A stretch of DNA of 64,000 nucleotides from Acidimicrobiia bacterium (GCA_022819505.1 JAJEHD010000019.1:1-64000); one strand, 5' to 3'; positions 1 to 8,294 are shown, numbered from the stretch's first letter. Notes: generated by a model from the sequence alone, not told the origin. Translations and numbers: made by a program.

Positions 1-96
1 AAGTGCGCCGGGGTCGATACCGAATATGCGCTCTATGAGGGCGTGACCCACGGATTTCTCAGGGCTGCCGCCTCGGTCGCGAAGGCGGAGCGCTGA
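1..96 (+). CDS. alpha/beta hydrolase (acetyl esterase-like), C-terminal end only
   Basis: The window opens inside a gene read in frame 1 and ending at TGA 94-96. The 31 visible residues include YEGVTHGF, which resembles the C-terminal histidine region of the HSL/acetyl-esterase type of alpha/beta hydrolase (fold-3), where this His completes the Ser-Asp-His triad. The nucleophile elbow and oxyanion motif lie outside the window, so family and substrate cannot be confirmed. The next gene starts about 60 bases downstream on the same strand. Confidence 0.55.
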   Translation, partial: KCAGVDTEYALYEGVTHGFLRAAASVAKAER

Positions 97-156
97 CTCG
101 CCGACGGCGCCCTCTGGCTCAAACGAATCCTCGCCTGAACCCGGAGCACCCTGACG

Positions 157-627
157 ATGCCGGACGAACGCCTTTCCTACTACTTCACCATGGCCTCGCC
201 CTGGACCTGGCTCGGCCATGACGAGGCCATGGCGCTCTGCAGCAGGCACGGCGTTGCCGTGGACATCCTGCCCGTGGACCTCGCCGACGTGTTCTCGATC
301 TCGGGCGGGCTGCCGCTGCCCCAGCGCGCCCCGCAGCGCCGGGCCTACCGCCTTGTCGAACTGCAGCGCTGGCGGGCGCGGCGCGGCGCGGACCTCAACA
401 TCCATCCGAAGCATTTCCCGGCCCCGGCGGACCGGGCCAATTGCATGGCGGTTGCGGCCGTCATGGGCGGGCTCGACGCGGCGGCGCCGCTCACCGATGA
501 GGCGATAGCCCGCCTCCGGGCCCACGGGCCGGTGCGCCTGCCCGACCCGCCCGGCGGTGCCCGCACCTGCGCCGACGCCCTGGCGGCGCTCGTGGACCGC
601 TTCTCCGGCATGGACACCCTGTCGTGA
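157..627 (+). CDS. 2-hydroxychromene-2-carboxylate isomerase/DsbA-like protein, shortened
   Basis: This encodes 156 residues. The N-terminus (YYFTMASPWTWLGH, residues 9-22) matches the start of the DsbA-like thioredoxin-fold isomerases of aromatic degradation (2-HCCA isomerase / GST kappa group), where it forms the first strand and active-site region. A HPKHFPAPADRAN stretch near residues 82-94 fits the middle of the same family. Members are usually about 200 residues. Here the helical middle is missing, and the last 50 or so residues do not look like the family end, so an internal deletion or fusion is possible. The stop codon overlaps the GTG start of the next gene (TGA 625-627, GTG 624-626), which suggests co-transcription. 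Confidence 0.5.
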   Translation: MPDERLSYYFTMASPWTWLGHDEAMALCSRHGVAVDILPVDLADVFSISGGLPLPQRAPQRRAYRLVELQRWRARRGADLNIHPKHFPAPADRANCMAVAAVMGGLDAAAPLTDEAIARLRAHGPVRLPDPPGGARTCADALAALVDRFSGMDTLS

Positions 628-1085
628 CCGAGATCGCGCCCATCGAGCGGCCGTCGACGAGCGACCGGGTCGCTGAGGAGGTTCGACGGCTGGTCTGGAC
701 CGGCGAACTCGGTGCCGGTGCACGACTCAACCAGGACGATCTGGCGCAACGGTTCGGCGTGAGCCGCATCCCGGTACGCGAGGCGCTCATCGCACTCGCG
801 CATGCCGGCGTGATTTCGATGACCCCGCACCGGGGAGCGTTCGTGGAGCCGCTCACGGCCGAGGCGGTCGGCGATCTCTACGACCTCTATGCCCGCATCG
901 ACGCCTTCGCCATCGCCAAGGCGGTCGAGCACAAGAAGCCGCCATGGCGAAGGCCAGGGCGGTATGGAGTTTGCGCCGATGTCGTGGCTGTGCTCAACCC
1001 GGAATGGACCAGAAAACCCGAGTTGGCTCTTGATTTCAGAACGCGCTGCAATTTACTTGTAGAATGTGATATTGTTGATCTTTAG
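624..1085 (+). CDS. GntR-family (FadR-type) regulator, C-terminally truncated
   Basis: Residues 8-75 are a clear winged-helix GntR DNA-binding domain: the LAQRFGVSRIPVREALIAL helix-turn-helix is followed by the wing ISMTPHRGAFV. The first helix of the FCD ligand-binding domain begins (LTAEAVGDLYDLYARID), but the family pattern stops near residue 102 (about base 930). The remaining 50 residues are unrelated and low in family character, so the effector domain is lost. Normal FadR/FCD regulators have about 220-240 residues. The protein is probably a remnant that may still bind DNA. The start is the GTG overlapping the previous stop. I cannot identify the sequence that replaces the FCD domain. 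Confidence 0.6.
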   Translation: MTEIAPIERPSTSDRVAEEVRRLVWTGELGAGARLNQDDLAQRFGVSRIPVREALIALAHAGVISMTPHRGAFVEPLTAEAVGDLYDLYARIDAFAIAKAVEHKKPPWRRPGRYGVCADVVAVLNPEWTRKPELALDFRTRCNLLVECDIVDL

Positions 1086-1093
1086 AACGCGCT
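1038..1093. repeat. 10-bp direct repeat pair upstream of first DUF4143 gene
   Basis: AGAACGCGCT occurs exactly at 1038-1047 and again at 1084-1093, 46 bases apart. The copies flank an AT-rich stretch (1048-1083) that is unusual for this DNA. The pair lies between the broken GntR reading frame and the ATPase start at 1118. It could be a pair of regulator sites or the scar of an insertion/deletion; the sequence alone does not decide. Confidence 0.4.
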
Positions 1094-1117
1094 ATCGAAT
1101 AGCCGGTGAGGCGAGTC

Positions 1118-2401
1118 ATGAGTGAGGCGGCCCCTACGCTGACGATGCCGGGCTACCTGCCGCGTATTGCAGGCCGCGAGGTCGAGAACGCTCTGGGGAG
1201 GCGGGGCGCGGTGCTTGTGGAAGGCGTGCGGGGATGCGGCAAGACCTGGATGGCGCGACATTTTGCCCGCAGCGAGGTCCGGCTGGACGACGAGGCGGCG
1301 CTGCTGTTGGCGTCGTCGGATCCTGCAGAGGTGCTGAAGGGCCCCGCTCCGCGGCTGCTGGACGAATGGCAGAACGCTCCGCATCTGTGGAACAGGGTGC
1401 GCCGGGAGTGCGATGACCGTCCCGAGCCCGGCCAGTTCATCCTCACCGGCTCGGCCGTCCCACAAGACGATGTGACCCGCCATACCGGCACCGGACGCAT
1501 CAGCCGGGTGCTGCTGCGGCCGATGTCGCTGTGGGAGACGGGGACATCCACCGGAGCGGCGTCGCTGAAGAAGATGCTTGAAGGCGAGACGGTCTCTAGT
1601 CTCCCTAGCTCACAACCAGGCCTGCGCGACATCGCCTCGGCCGTCTGCGTCGGTGGTTGGCCCCAGCACCTCGGCCTTAGCGACGATGACGCCCTGTCGT
1701 CGGTGGGCGACTACGCCAGCGAGATCATCCGGGTGGACATCCCCAGCGCCAGCGGGGTACGACACGACCCGACCATGGTGCGGCGGCTGATGCAGTCCAT
1801 CGCGCTCAACGTGGCGACCGAGGCCAAGATGACACGGCTGGCCTCCGACATGGACATCGGTAACCCCCCGGGCCGCAACACCGTCGTGGCCTACCTCGAC
1901 GCCCTGCGCCGCATCTACGTCGCCGAAGACCAGCCCGCGTGGTCGGTGAACCTGCGATCGAAGGCAACTCTGCGAAAGGAGGCCAAGCGGCACTTCGTAG
2001 ACCCCTCTTTGGCGGCCACCATGATGCGAGCCACCCCCGAGCGCCTGCTATCGGACCCCACGGCCTTCGGTGCTCTGTTCGAGTCGCTGGCCGTGCGCGA
2101 CCTCCGGATATACAGCCAGCCCGAGCAGGCCACCGTATTCCACTACCGCGACAACACCGGTCTGGAGGCCGACGCCATCATCGAGAGGCCCGACGGCCGA
2201 TGGATCGCCGCGGAGATCAAGCTCAACGCCGGCTCCAGATCCATCGACAGAGCGGCCAAGACCCTGCTTCGCCTCAAGGAGAAGACAACCCGCCAACGCG
2301 CCAGCAGCCTGGCCGCTCTGTTGGTGGTCACGCCCACCGGTACCGCCTACCGCCGCCCCGACGGCGTGCAAGTCGCCCCCATCACCGCGCTCGGCCCATG
2401 A
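1118..2401 (+). CDS. AAA-type ATPase with DUF4143 C-terminus (first of tandem pair)
   Basis: The protein has 427 residues. An N-terminal P-loop ATPase of the AAA_14 type shows Walker A GVRGCGKT (residues 36-43) and a Walker B-like LLDEWQ (about 79-84), followed by the family sensor region ILTGSAVP. The C-terminal DUF4143 region ends with HYRDNTGLEADAIIE and then AAEIKLN, which has the spacing of a PD-(D/E)XK-like nuclease core (D, then E-x-K). This family is widespread and its cellular role is largely unknown. ATG 1118 is chosen over GTG 1106 because GGTGAG at 1105-1110 sits about 7 bases ahead as a ribosome binding site. A paralogue follows on the same strand. Confidence 0.8.
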   Translation: MSEAAPTLTMPGYLPRIAGREVENALGRRGAVLVEGVRGCGKTWMARHFARSEVRLDDEAALLLASSDPAEVLKGPAPRLLDEWQNAPHLWNRVRRECDDRPEPGQFILTGSAVPQDDVTRHTGTGRISRVLLRPMSLWETGTSTGAASLKKMLEGETVSSLPSSQPGLRDIASAVCVGGWPQHLGLSDDDALSSVGDYASEIIRVDIPSASGVRHDPTMVRRLMQSIALNVATEAKMTRLASDMDIGNPPGRNTVVAYLDALRRIYVAEDQPAWSVNLRSKATLRKEAKRHFVDPSLAATMMRATPERLLSDPTAFGALFESLAVRDLRIYSQPEQATVFHYRDNTGLEADAIIERPDGRWIAAEIKLNAGSRSIDRAAKTLLRLKEKTTRQRASSLAALLVVTPTGTAYRRPDGVQVAPITALGP

Positions 2402-2595
2402 CAGGACCACCGAGGAACTGCGCTCCGCTGCGAGGACGCCTCCGCCGACGAGCTCAACCCGCTCAACGCCAACGTGAGACCGGGCTTGGAGCGCGCTGCT
2501 CTTGTTGCCGCCTGATGCGTTTATTGGCCTAGACGTATTACAACTCCTTGGTTAGACAGCATGTAAATCTAAGGGTAGGTTGTAGGATCACCGTC

Positions 2596-3867
2596 GTGAG
2601 GCATGTGGAGCGCCATCTTGGGCCCCGAGTCCGCGAAGCGTTGGACACCTTCCGGGTGGTGGTGCTGCACGGCGCCCGACAAAGCGGCAAGACCACCCTC
2701 GCCAAGCAGGTCGCCGCTGAGCGGGGCGGCACCTACACCACTCTCGACGACGAGCAGACCCGCCTGGCCGCGCTGGAGGATCCCCTCACCTTCCTGCGCG
2801 AGCAGCCGTATCCGATGGTCATAGACGAGATACAGCTCGGCGGGGACCGGGTGGTCCGCGCCGTCAAGATGACCGTCGACGACGACCCGGCGCCGGGCCG
2901 TTTCCTGTTGACTGGGTCCACCGACTTCTTGTCGGTGCCCACGATCAGCGAGTCGTTGGCCGGACGGGCCGCCATCCTGCGGCTCTGGCCGATGTCCGCG
3001 GCCGAGATGAACGGCACTGCGGGCTGCGGTCTCACCGACTGGTTCGAGGGGCGGGTACCGGTCGGTGGCGCCTCGCAGCGGACTCGCTCCGACTACCTGG
3101 AGATGGTCTGTGCGGGCGGGTACCCCGAGGCGGTGGAGTTGAACCCGCAGGCACGGCGCATGTGGTTCGAGAGCTACGCGGAGACGGTCATGAGCCGCGA
3201 CGTGGCCGCGCTCGCCGACGTGCGACGCGCCGGCGCCCTGCGCGCTGTCCTGCAGCTGGCTGCGGCGCGCACTGCCGGCGAGCTCAACGTCGCCGACTGG
3301 TGCCGCCGTCTGGCGATCGACCGCGGCACGCTGGAGGCCTACCTGGGCTGGCTGCGCATGGTCTTTCTGGTCCACGAACTGCCGGCCTGGACCCGCAACC
3401 TCGCCGCCCGGGTGGTGAAACGACCCAAGCTCCACCTCGCTGACACAGGCCTTGCCGCCGCGCTCATCAACGTCGATCCCGACGCTCTGCGACCCGCCAC
3501 CGCGGTCGCCACGGGGACATTGCTAGAGACCTTCGCCGCCAACGAGGCCGCACGCCAGCTCTCGGCCAGCGGCGAGCCGCTGCAGCTGCTCCATTACCGT
3601 GGCAGCGCCGGCCACGAGGTCGACCTCGTTATCGAGCGCGCCGACGGCGCCGTTGTCGCAGTGGAGGTCAAGAGCACCGCATCGCCCGGCGCCGACCACC
3701 TCAAGCACCTCGCCTGGATGCGCGACCGCCTCGACGCCGTGTCCCCAGACACCTTCCGCGCCGGCGTACTGCTGCACGCCGGACCCCGAAGCCTCAAAGT
3801 AGGAGACCGCCTCTACTCCGCCCCCATCGACACGCTCTGGCGCCCAACCGCTACCCGCTACGACTGA
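2596..3867 (+). CDS. AAA-type ATPase with DUF4143 C-terminus (second of tandem pair)
   Basis: This is a 423-residue paralogue of the preceding gene. Walker A is GARQSGKTT (residues 26-34) and Walker B is MVIDEIQ (74-80), with LLTGSTD as the sensor-1 region. The DUF4143 half contains the typical LADTGLAAAL and, near the end, GHEVDLVIE followed by VAVEVKST, again a PD-(D/E)XK-like D...ExK pattern. The walker motifs are closer to the family consensus than in the first copy. GTG 2596 is preferred because AGGA lies 8 bases upstream; an in-frame TTG at 2548 has no ribosome binding site. The two genes are 194 bases apart, with an AT-richer spacer, so each probably has its own promoter. Confidence 0.8.
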   Translation: MRHVERHLGPRVREALDTFRVVVLHGARQSGKTTLAKQVAAERGGTYTTLDDEQTRLAALEDPLTFLREQPYPMVIDEIQLGGDRVVRAVKMTVDDDPAPGRFLLTGSTDFLSVPTISESLAGRAAILRLWPMSAAEMNGTAGCGLTDWFEGRVPVGGASQRTRSDYLEMVCAGGYPEAVELNPQARRMWFESYAETVMSRDVAALADVRRAGALRAVLQLAAARTAGELNVADWCRRLAIDRGTLEAYLGWLRMVFLVHELPAWTRNLAARVVKRPKLHLADTGLAAALINVDPDALRPATAVATGTLLETFAANEAARQLSASGEPLQLLHYRGSAGHEVDLVIERADGAVVAVEVKSTASPGADHLKHLAWMRDRLDAVSPDTFRAGVLLHAGPRSLKVGDRLYSAPIDTLWRPTATRYD

Positions 3868-3945
3868 TCGGGGTCCAGCCCCGTAACGGGCCGTACCGGT
3901 TCCGCACGCGGCCAGGACGGGGGGCCGTGACTGTGGGTATTGCCG

Positions 3946-3974
3946 TTGTCGTGCGAGTGCCCTCTTGCTATATT
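3946..3974 (+). promoter_or_regulatory. promoter of the RCC1-repeat/lacI transcription unit
   Basis: A -35 box TTGTCG (3946-3951) and a -10 box TATATT (3969-3974) are separated by 17 bases. The LacI-type palindrome begins five bases after the -10 box, so it would cover the transcription start. The first gene downstream begins at 4065. Confidence 0.6.
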
Positions 3975-3978
3975 CCTA

Positions 3979-3994
3979 GAGTAAGCGCTTACTC
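3979..3994. promoter_or_regulatory. LacI-family operator 1 (perfect 16-bp palindrome)
   Basis: GAGTAAGCGCTTACTC is a perfect inverted repeat with the central CG step typical of LacI/GalR operators. The core GTAAGCGCTTAC is shared with operator 2 (8295) and, with one mismatch, operator 3 (14836). It overlaps the expected start of transcription for the RCC1-repeat gene and probably for lacI downstream. Confidence 0.8.
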
Positions 3995-4064
3995 ACAGGG
4001 GCACGGGTGACTCGTGTGCTCGTGCGGGGGGAGCATCAGCCAACAGTCACAAAGGTGCCATCTG

Positions 4065-7000
4065 ATGAGTCGGACACGAATGTGGACCTCTTGCAGGGCG
4101 GGATCGACGGCTGAGGGGAGCCGTCTCCTGTGCGTCGCGGTGGTGTGGGCGGTGGTCGCGGTCGGGGTTGCTGCGGCGGCGACCGCGGCCGCGGCAGCCG
4201 CGCCGGCGGTGCAGGCCGATGCTGCGGCGGTGCAGGCCGATGCTGCGGCCGGGTACGGGGGCGTCGCGGCGGGCTGGGACTTCGGTTGCGGACTGCGCAG
4301 CGACGGCACCATCGAATGCTGGGGCAACGACGCCGACGGCCGGACCACCCCACCGGAAGGCACGTTCAAAGCCGTCACGGCGGGAGGGGGCCACGCCTGC
4401 GGCACACGCACCGACAACACCGTCGAATGCTGGGGCCGCGGCGGCAGCGGCGAGACCACCCCACCCGAGGGCGCCTTCCAAGCCGTCACCGGGGGCGGGT
4501 TCCACACCTGCGGACTGCGCAGCGACGGCACCATCGCATGCTGGGGCTACGACTCTAACGACCGGGCCACCCCGCCCGAAGGCACGTTCCGAGCCGTCGC
4601 CGCCGGAGCGGACCACAACTGCGCCATACGCAGCGGCGACAACACCGTCGAATGCTGGGGCAACAACGACGAAGGCCAGGTCGACGCCCCAGAAGGCGCA
4701 TTCAAGACCGTCACCACCGGCTTGTCCTTCAGCTGCGGGATCCGCACCGACGACACCGTCGAGTGCTGGGGCCTGGACAACAACGGCCAGGGCAGCCCGC
4801 CGGCGGGCACGTTCAAGGCCGTCACCGGGGGCGGGGTTCACGCCTGCGGCCTCCGCAGCACCGACAGCACCATCGAATGCTGGGGCCACCCCGGCCACCA
4901 CGCGGCCAGCCCACCCGCGGGCACGTTCGAGGCCGTCGCCGCGGGCGGGAACCACTCCTGCGGCCTCCGCACCGACGGCACCATCGAATGCTGGGGCCAC
5001 AACTCCGATGACCAGGCCACCCCGCCGGCCGCGCTCCCGGCCGTGTCCGCCGGCGGGCACAGCAGCTGCATCGTGCGCTCCGACGGCGCCGTCGAGTGCT
5101 GGGCCTACGACAGAGTCCCAGGACTGCAGGCCCCCGAAGGCACGTTCCAGGCCTTCAGCGCGGGCTGGGAATTGTTGTGCGGCCTGCGCAGCGACGGCAC
5201 GATCGTGTGCCGGGGCAACAACGCCGACGGCCAGGTCGACGCCCCCGCAGGCGCATTCCGAGCCTTGACCACCGGTGACAGCCACAGCTGCGCCCTTCGC
5301 AGCACCGACGACACCGCCGAATGCTGGGGCATCAACGACGACGGCCAGCTCGACGCCCCCGCAGGCGCATTCAAAGCTGTCGACGCCGGCGCATTCCACA
5401 CCTGCGGCATCCGCACCGACGACACCGTCGAATGCTGGGGCAATGACGCCTACGGCCAGGCCAGCGCGCCGGCAGGCGCATTCCGAGCTGTCGCCGCCGG
5501 CGCATTCCACAGCTGCGGCATCCGCACCGACGACACCGTCGAATGCTGGGGCTACGACGCCTACGGCCAGGTCAGCGCGCCGGCAGGCGCGTTCCGAGCG
5601 ACCGGCGCCGGCGCATTCCACAGCTGCGGCATCCGCACCGACGGCACCGTCGAATGCTGGGGCCACAACACCAACGGCCAGCTTGACGCCCCCGAAGGCG
5701 CATTCACCGCCATCGCCGCCGGTCCGTTCCACAACTGCGCCATGCGCAGCAGCGACGGCACCGTCGAATGCTGGGGGTTCAACCCGAACGGTCGCACCGA
5801 CGCCCCCGAAGGCGCATTCACCGCCATCGCCGCCGCCCAGCGCCGCAGTTGCGGCCTCCGGACCGGGGGCACCATCGAGTGCTGGGGCGGCAACGACTAC
5901 GGCCAGAGCGACCCTCCCGACGGCGTGTTCCGGGCCGTCGCCACCGGCAGGTTCCACAGTTGCGCTCTGGGCATCGACAGCGCCATCCGATGCTGGGGCT
6001 TCAGCGGCAGCGGCCAGGGCACCGACCCCCCGGGCAGGTTCCGGGCGGTCGCCTCCGGAGCGTCGCACAACTGCGCGGTGCGGGACGACCTCACCATCGT
6101 GTGCTGGGGCTTCAACGGCAGCGGCCAGAGCACGCCCCCCGAGGGCACGTTCCGGGCGGTGACTGCCGGCACCTCGCACAGCTGCGGGGTCCGGGCCGAC
6201 AACACCGTCGCCTGCTGGGGCAGCAATAGCAGCGGCCAGAGCGACGCTCCTGGGGGCGGGTTCCGGGCGGTCGCTGCCGGTTCGTTCCACACTTGCGGGC
6301 TGGGGGGCGACGGGGCGGTCTCGTGCTGGGGCAGCAACGCCTCCGGTCAGATCGACGCTCCCCCGGGGGCGTTCCTCGCCGTGTCTGCGGGCACTGCGCA
6401 CAGCTGCGGTGTTCGGGCCGACCGCACGGTCGTGTGCTGGGGCCACAACGGCTTCGGTCAGATCGACGCTCCGTCGGGGGCGTTCCTGGCTGTGTCTGCG
6501 GGCCGCAACCACAGCTGCGGTGTCCGTGTCGACGGCACTGTCGAGTGCTGGGGTTGGATCAGCCCGGCTGGGGCGGCCGGCTCGGGGGCCGGGGCTGGGT
6601 TCGTTGACGTGGACGACACCCATTTCGCGTTCGACCAGATCGAGGCGCTGCGGGTGGCGGGCACGTTGGTCGGGACCGGCTGCGGGCCGCAGATGTTCTG
6701 CCCCGGCGATCCCATCCCCCGCTGGATGGTGGCGGTATGGATGGTGCGAATCGTCGACGGCGCCGACCCCGACCCGGTGCAGCAGTCCCGCTTCGCCGAC
6801 GTCGACGCCGCCGTGTGGTGGGCGCCCCACGTGGAGCGCCTCGCCGGGCTGGGGATCACTGCCGGCTGCCGGGACGGCACCGTGTTCTGCCCCGACCACA
6901 GCACCAGCCGAGCAGAGATGGCGACGTTTCTCACCAGAGCCTTCAGCCTGTCCGAGGCCGAGCCGGCCGGGTTCGACGACATCGCTGGCAGCGTCCACGA

Positions 7001-7151
7001 GGACGCCATCAACCGCCTGGCAGCCGCAGGCATCACCAGCGGCTGCGGCGACGGCACAAGCTTCTGCCCACTGCGCCCCGTCAGCCGCTCCGAGATGGCC
7101 GCATTCCTGGGCCGGGCCCTCCAACATCTAGCCACCCAACGGCAGACCTAG
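4065..7151 (+). CDS. secreted RCC1-like repeat protein with C-terminal S-layer homology domains
   Basis: The protein has 1028 residues. A basic start and a hydrophobic Val/Ala-rich segment (about residues 20-48) form a signal peptide. Residues 66-845 contain 21 repeats of 37-38 residues with the pattern AV-AG--HSCG-R-DGTVECWG----GQ--P-G-F. This is the RCC1/BLIP-II beta-propeller type, and most units carry two conserved Cys. Three S-layer homology-like units follow (FVDVDD, SRFADVD, GFDDIAG; each ending in an R/S-EMA-FL pattern), expected to attach the protein to the cell wall. ATG 4065 is chosen because AAAGGTG lies 7 bases upstream and it leads straight into the signal peptide; GTG 4014 is less likely. 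It sits behind operator 1, so it is probably repressed by the LacI protein encoded 82 bases downstream. Its ligand is unknown. Confidence 0.85.
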   Translation: MSRTRMWTSCRAGSTAEGSRLLCVAVVWAVVAVGVAAAATAAAAAAPAVQADAAAVQADAAAGYGGVAAGWDFGCGLRSDGTIECWGNDADGRTTPPEGTFKAVTAGGGHACGTRTDNTVECWGRGGSGETTPPEGAFQAVTGGGFHTCGLRSDGTIACWGYDSNDRATPPEGTFRAVAAGADHNCAIRSGDNTVECWGNNDEGQVDAPEGAFKTVTTGLSFSCGIRTDDTVECWGLDNNGQGSPPAGTFKAVTGGGVHACGLRSTDSTIECWGHPGHHAASPPAGTFEAVAAGGNHSCGLRTDGTIECWGHNSDDQATPPAALPAVSAGGHSSCIVRSDGAVECWAYDRVPGLQAPEGTFQAFSAGWELLCGLRSDGTIVCRGNNADGQVDAPAGAFRALTTGDSHSCALRSTDDTAECWGINDDGQLDAPAGAFKAVDAGAFHTCGIRTDDTVECWGNDAYGQASAPAGAFRAVAAGAFHSCGIRTDDTVECWGYDAYGQVSAPAGAFRATGAGAFHSCGIRTDGTVECWGHNTNGQLDAPEGAFTAIAAGPFHNCAMRSSDGTVECWGFNPNGRTDAPEGAFTAIAAAQRRSCGLRTGGTIECWGGNDYGQSDPPDGVFRAVATGRFHSCALGIDSAIRCWGFSGSGQGTDPPGRFRAVASGASHNCAVRDDLTIVCWGFNGSGQSTPPEGTFRAVTAGTSHSCGVRADNTVACWGSNSSGQSDAPGGGFRAVAAGSFHTCGLGGDGAVSCWGSNASGQIDAPPGAFLAVSAGTAHSCGVRADRTVVCWGHNGFGQIDAPSGAFLAVSAGRNHSCGVRVDGTVECWGWISPAGAAGSGAGAGFVDVDDTHFAFDQIEALRVAGTLVGTGCGPQMFCPGDPIPRWMVAVWMVRIVDGADPDPVQQSRFADVDAAVWWAPHVERLAGLGITAGCRDGTVFCPDHSTSRAEMATFLTRAFSLSEAEPAGFDDIAGSVHEDAINRLAAAGITSGCGDGTSFCPLRPVSRSEMAAFLGRALQHLATQRQT
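4257..6600 (+). repeat. 21 tandem coding repeats of about 111 bp
   Basis: In-frame tandem units of 111-114 bases encode the RCC1-like modules. Conservation is highest around codons for ECWG and for the C-G-R step. The middle units (about 5360-5700) are nearly identical to each other, which suggests recent unit duplication or gene conversion; the last units are more diverged and use different codons. Confidence 0.85.
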
Positions 7152-7233
7152 CCCTACGGAGCACAGGAGCGCCCCCATGCGGCCGACAGTGCATTACCGT
7201 CGTTGGCACGCGCTGACGTGATCGTTAGGAGAG

Positions 7234-8253
7234 ATGGGCGTGGATGAGGGCCGGATCACCATCGACGACATAGCCGCGGCCGCGGGTGTGTCGGTCGCGT
7301 CCGTCAGCCGCAGTCTTCGAGACCTTCCCGGCGTCGGTCCACAGACCCGGAAGAGGATCATCGACATCGCGGACGAGTTCGGGTACGAGCTGCATCCCCA
7401 GGCCTCGAGCCTGGCCTCCGGGCGAACCTCGACGGTCGGGGTGGCCGCGCCGCTGTTCGGAACCTGGTTCCCGTCGCGGGCCTTGGGCGGTGTCCACTCG
7501 GTGCTGGCCGAGGCCGGTTACGACCTGCTCATCTTCATGATGAGCACTCCAGCGGACCGGCGACGGTTCCTCAGGGAGGCACGGTCCTTCTGCCGCCGGG
7601 TCGATGGACTGATTCTGATCGACACCTTTGCCGGCGCCGACGGGGACTCGGCCGATGCCTTCTTCAACCGGCCTGTCGTCGCGGTCGGCGAGCGCCTCGA
7701 CGGCGCGGCATCAATAGCCATCGACAACCGGCTGGCGTCGCGTCGCGCCGTCGAGCACCTGATCGACCTGGGCCACGAGCGCATCGGCGTCATCACAGCA
7801 CCCGAGCGGGCCGAGATGTCCATGTCTACGTCCGGGCTGCGCCGCCTGGGCTATGAGGACGCGCTCCGCGGCGCCGGTTTGACCATCGACCCGACTCTGG
7901 TGGCCGCGGGCGACGGGTCGATCGCCAGCGGGATTGAGGCGATGTCCCGGCTCCTCTCTGTTCCGGAGCCGCCCACCGGGGTCTTCTGCATGTCTGACGA
8001 GATGGCCTTCGGTGCGCTGCGCGCCGCCCAGAACGCGGGGGTGCCCGTTCCGGATGCGCTGTCGGTGATCGGCTTCGACGACCACGACTTCGCGGCGGCG
8101 CTGGGTCTCTCCACGATGCGCCAGTCCGTAGACGAGATGGGCATGACGGCCGCCAGGACGGTGCTCGCGCTGATAGAAGGCACCGAGCCAGCCAGTGAGA
8201 TCACCTGGGATGTCCCCCTAGTGGCCCGCCAGACGACCGCAGCGAGGGGTTGA
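7234..8253 (+). CDS. LacI-family transcriptional repressor of the glucoside regulon
   Basis: The 339-residue protein starts with a LacI helix-turn-helix (ITIDDIAAAAGVSVASVSR, residues 8-26) and the hinge helix (ASSLASGRT). A periplasmic-binding-protein-like sensor domain with the family motifs GHERIGVIT and ALSVIGFDD follows. It lies between a secreted repeat protein and a sugar ABC importer, and three palindromes of the LacI type flank its targets, so it very likely represses this regulon and is released by a sugar. No palindrome sits directly before it. Read-through from the operator-1 promoter would give negative autoregulation. AGGAG at 7227-7231 is very close to ATG 7234 and better spaced for GTG 7240, so the true start may be six bases later. 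Confidence 0.9.
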   Translation: MGVDEGRITIDDIAAAAGVSVASVSRSLRDLPGVGPQTRKRIIDIADEFGYELHPQASSLASGRTSTVGVAAPLFGTWFPSRALGGVHSVLAEAGYDLLIFMMSTPADRRRFLREARSFCRRVDGLILIDTFAGADGDSADAFFNRPVVAVGERLDGAASIAIDNRLASRRAVEHLIDLGHERIGVITAPERAEMSMSTSGLRRLGYEDALRGAGLTIDPTLVAAGDGSIASGIEAMSRLLSVPEPPTGVFCMSDEMAFGALRAAQNAGVPVPDALSVIGFDDHDFAAALGLSTMRQSVDEMGMTAARTVLALIEGTEPASEITWDVPLVARQTTAARG

Positions 8254-8265
8254 CGAGAAGTTGAC

Positions 8266-8293
8266 TTGACACCCCGGAGTTGGCGAGTAGTCT
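8266..8293 (+). promoter_or_regulatory. promoter of the ABC importer operon
   Basis: TTGACA (8266-8271) and TAGTCT (8288-8293) are spaced by 16 bases and followed directly by operator 2. The stretch from the -35 box through the operator is very similar to the promoter at 14805, including most of the spacer. Confidence 0.75.
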
Positions 8294-8294
8294 A

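Noticed and set aside
930..1085. Insertion sequence end as the cause of the GntR truncation
   Set aside because: No transposase frame, terminal inverted repeat or target duplication could be recognised, so only a junction is reported.
3869..3883. Hairpin CGGGG-TCCAG-CCCCG after the second ATPase as a terminator
   Set aside because: The stem is only five base pairs with no T-run; such hairpins are expected by chance in this GC-rich DNA.
4257..6600. Possible CRISPR-like or non-coding tandem array
   Set aside because: The period is 111-114 bases, in frame with one protein, and the units vary as codons do. No short identical repeats with unique spacers are present.
4047..7127. A 1026-codon open frame on the minus strand opposite the RCC1-repeat gene
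   Set aside because: It exists because the repeated GC-rich codons leave no stops on the other strand. It mirrors the 111-base period, has no ribosome binding site or domain, and the plus-strand protein has a signal peptide, family repeats and anchors.
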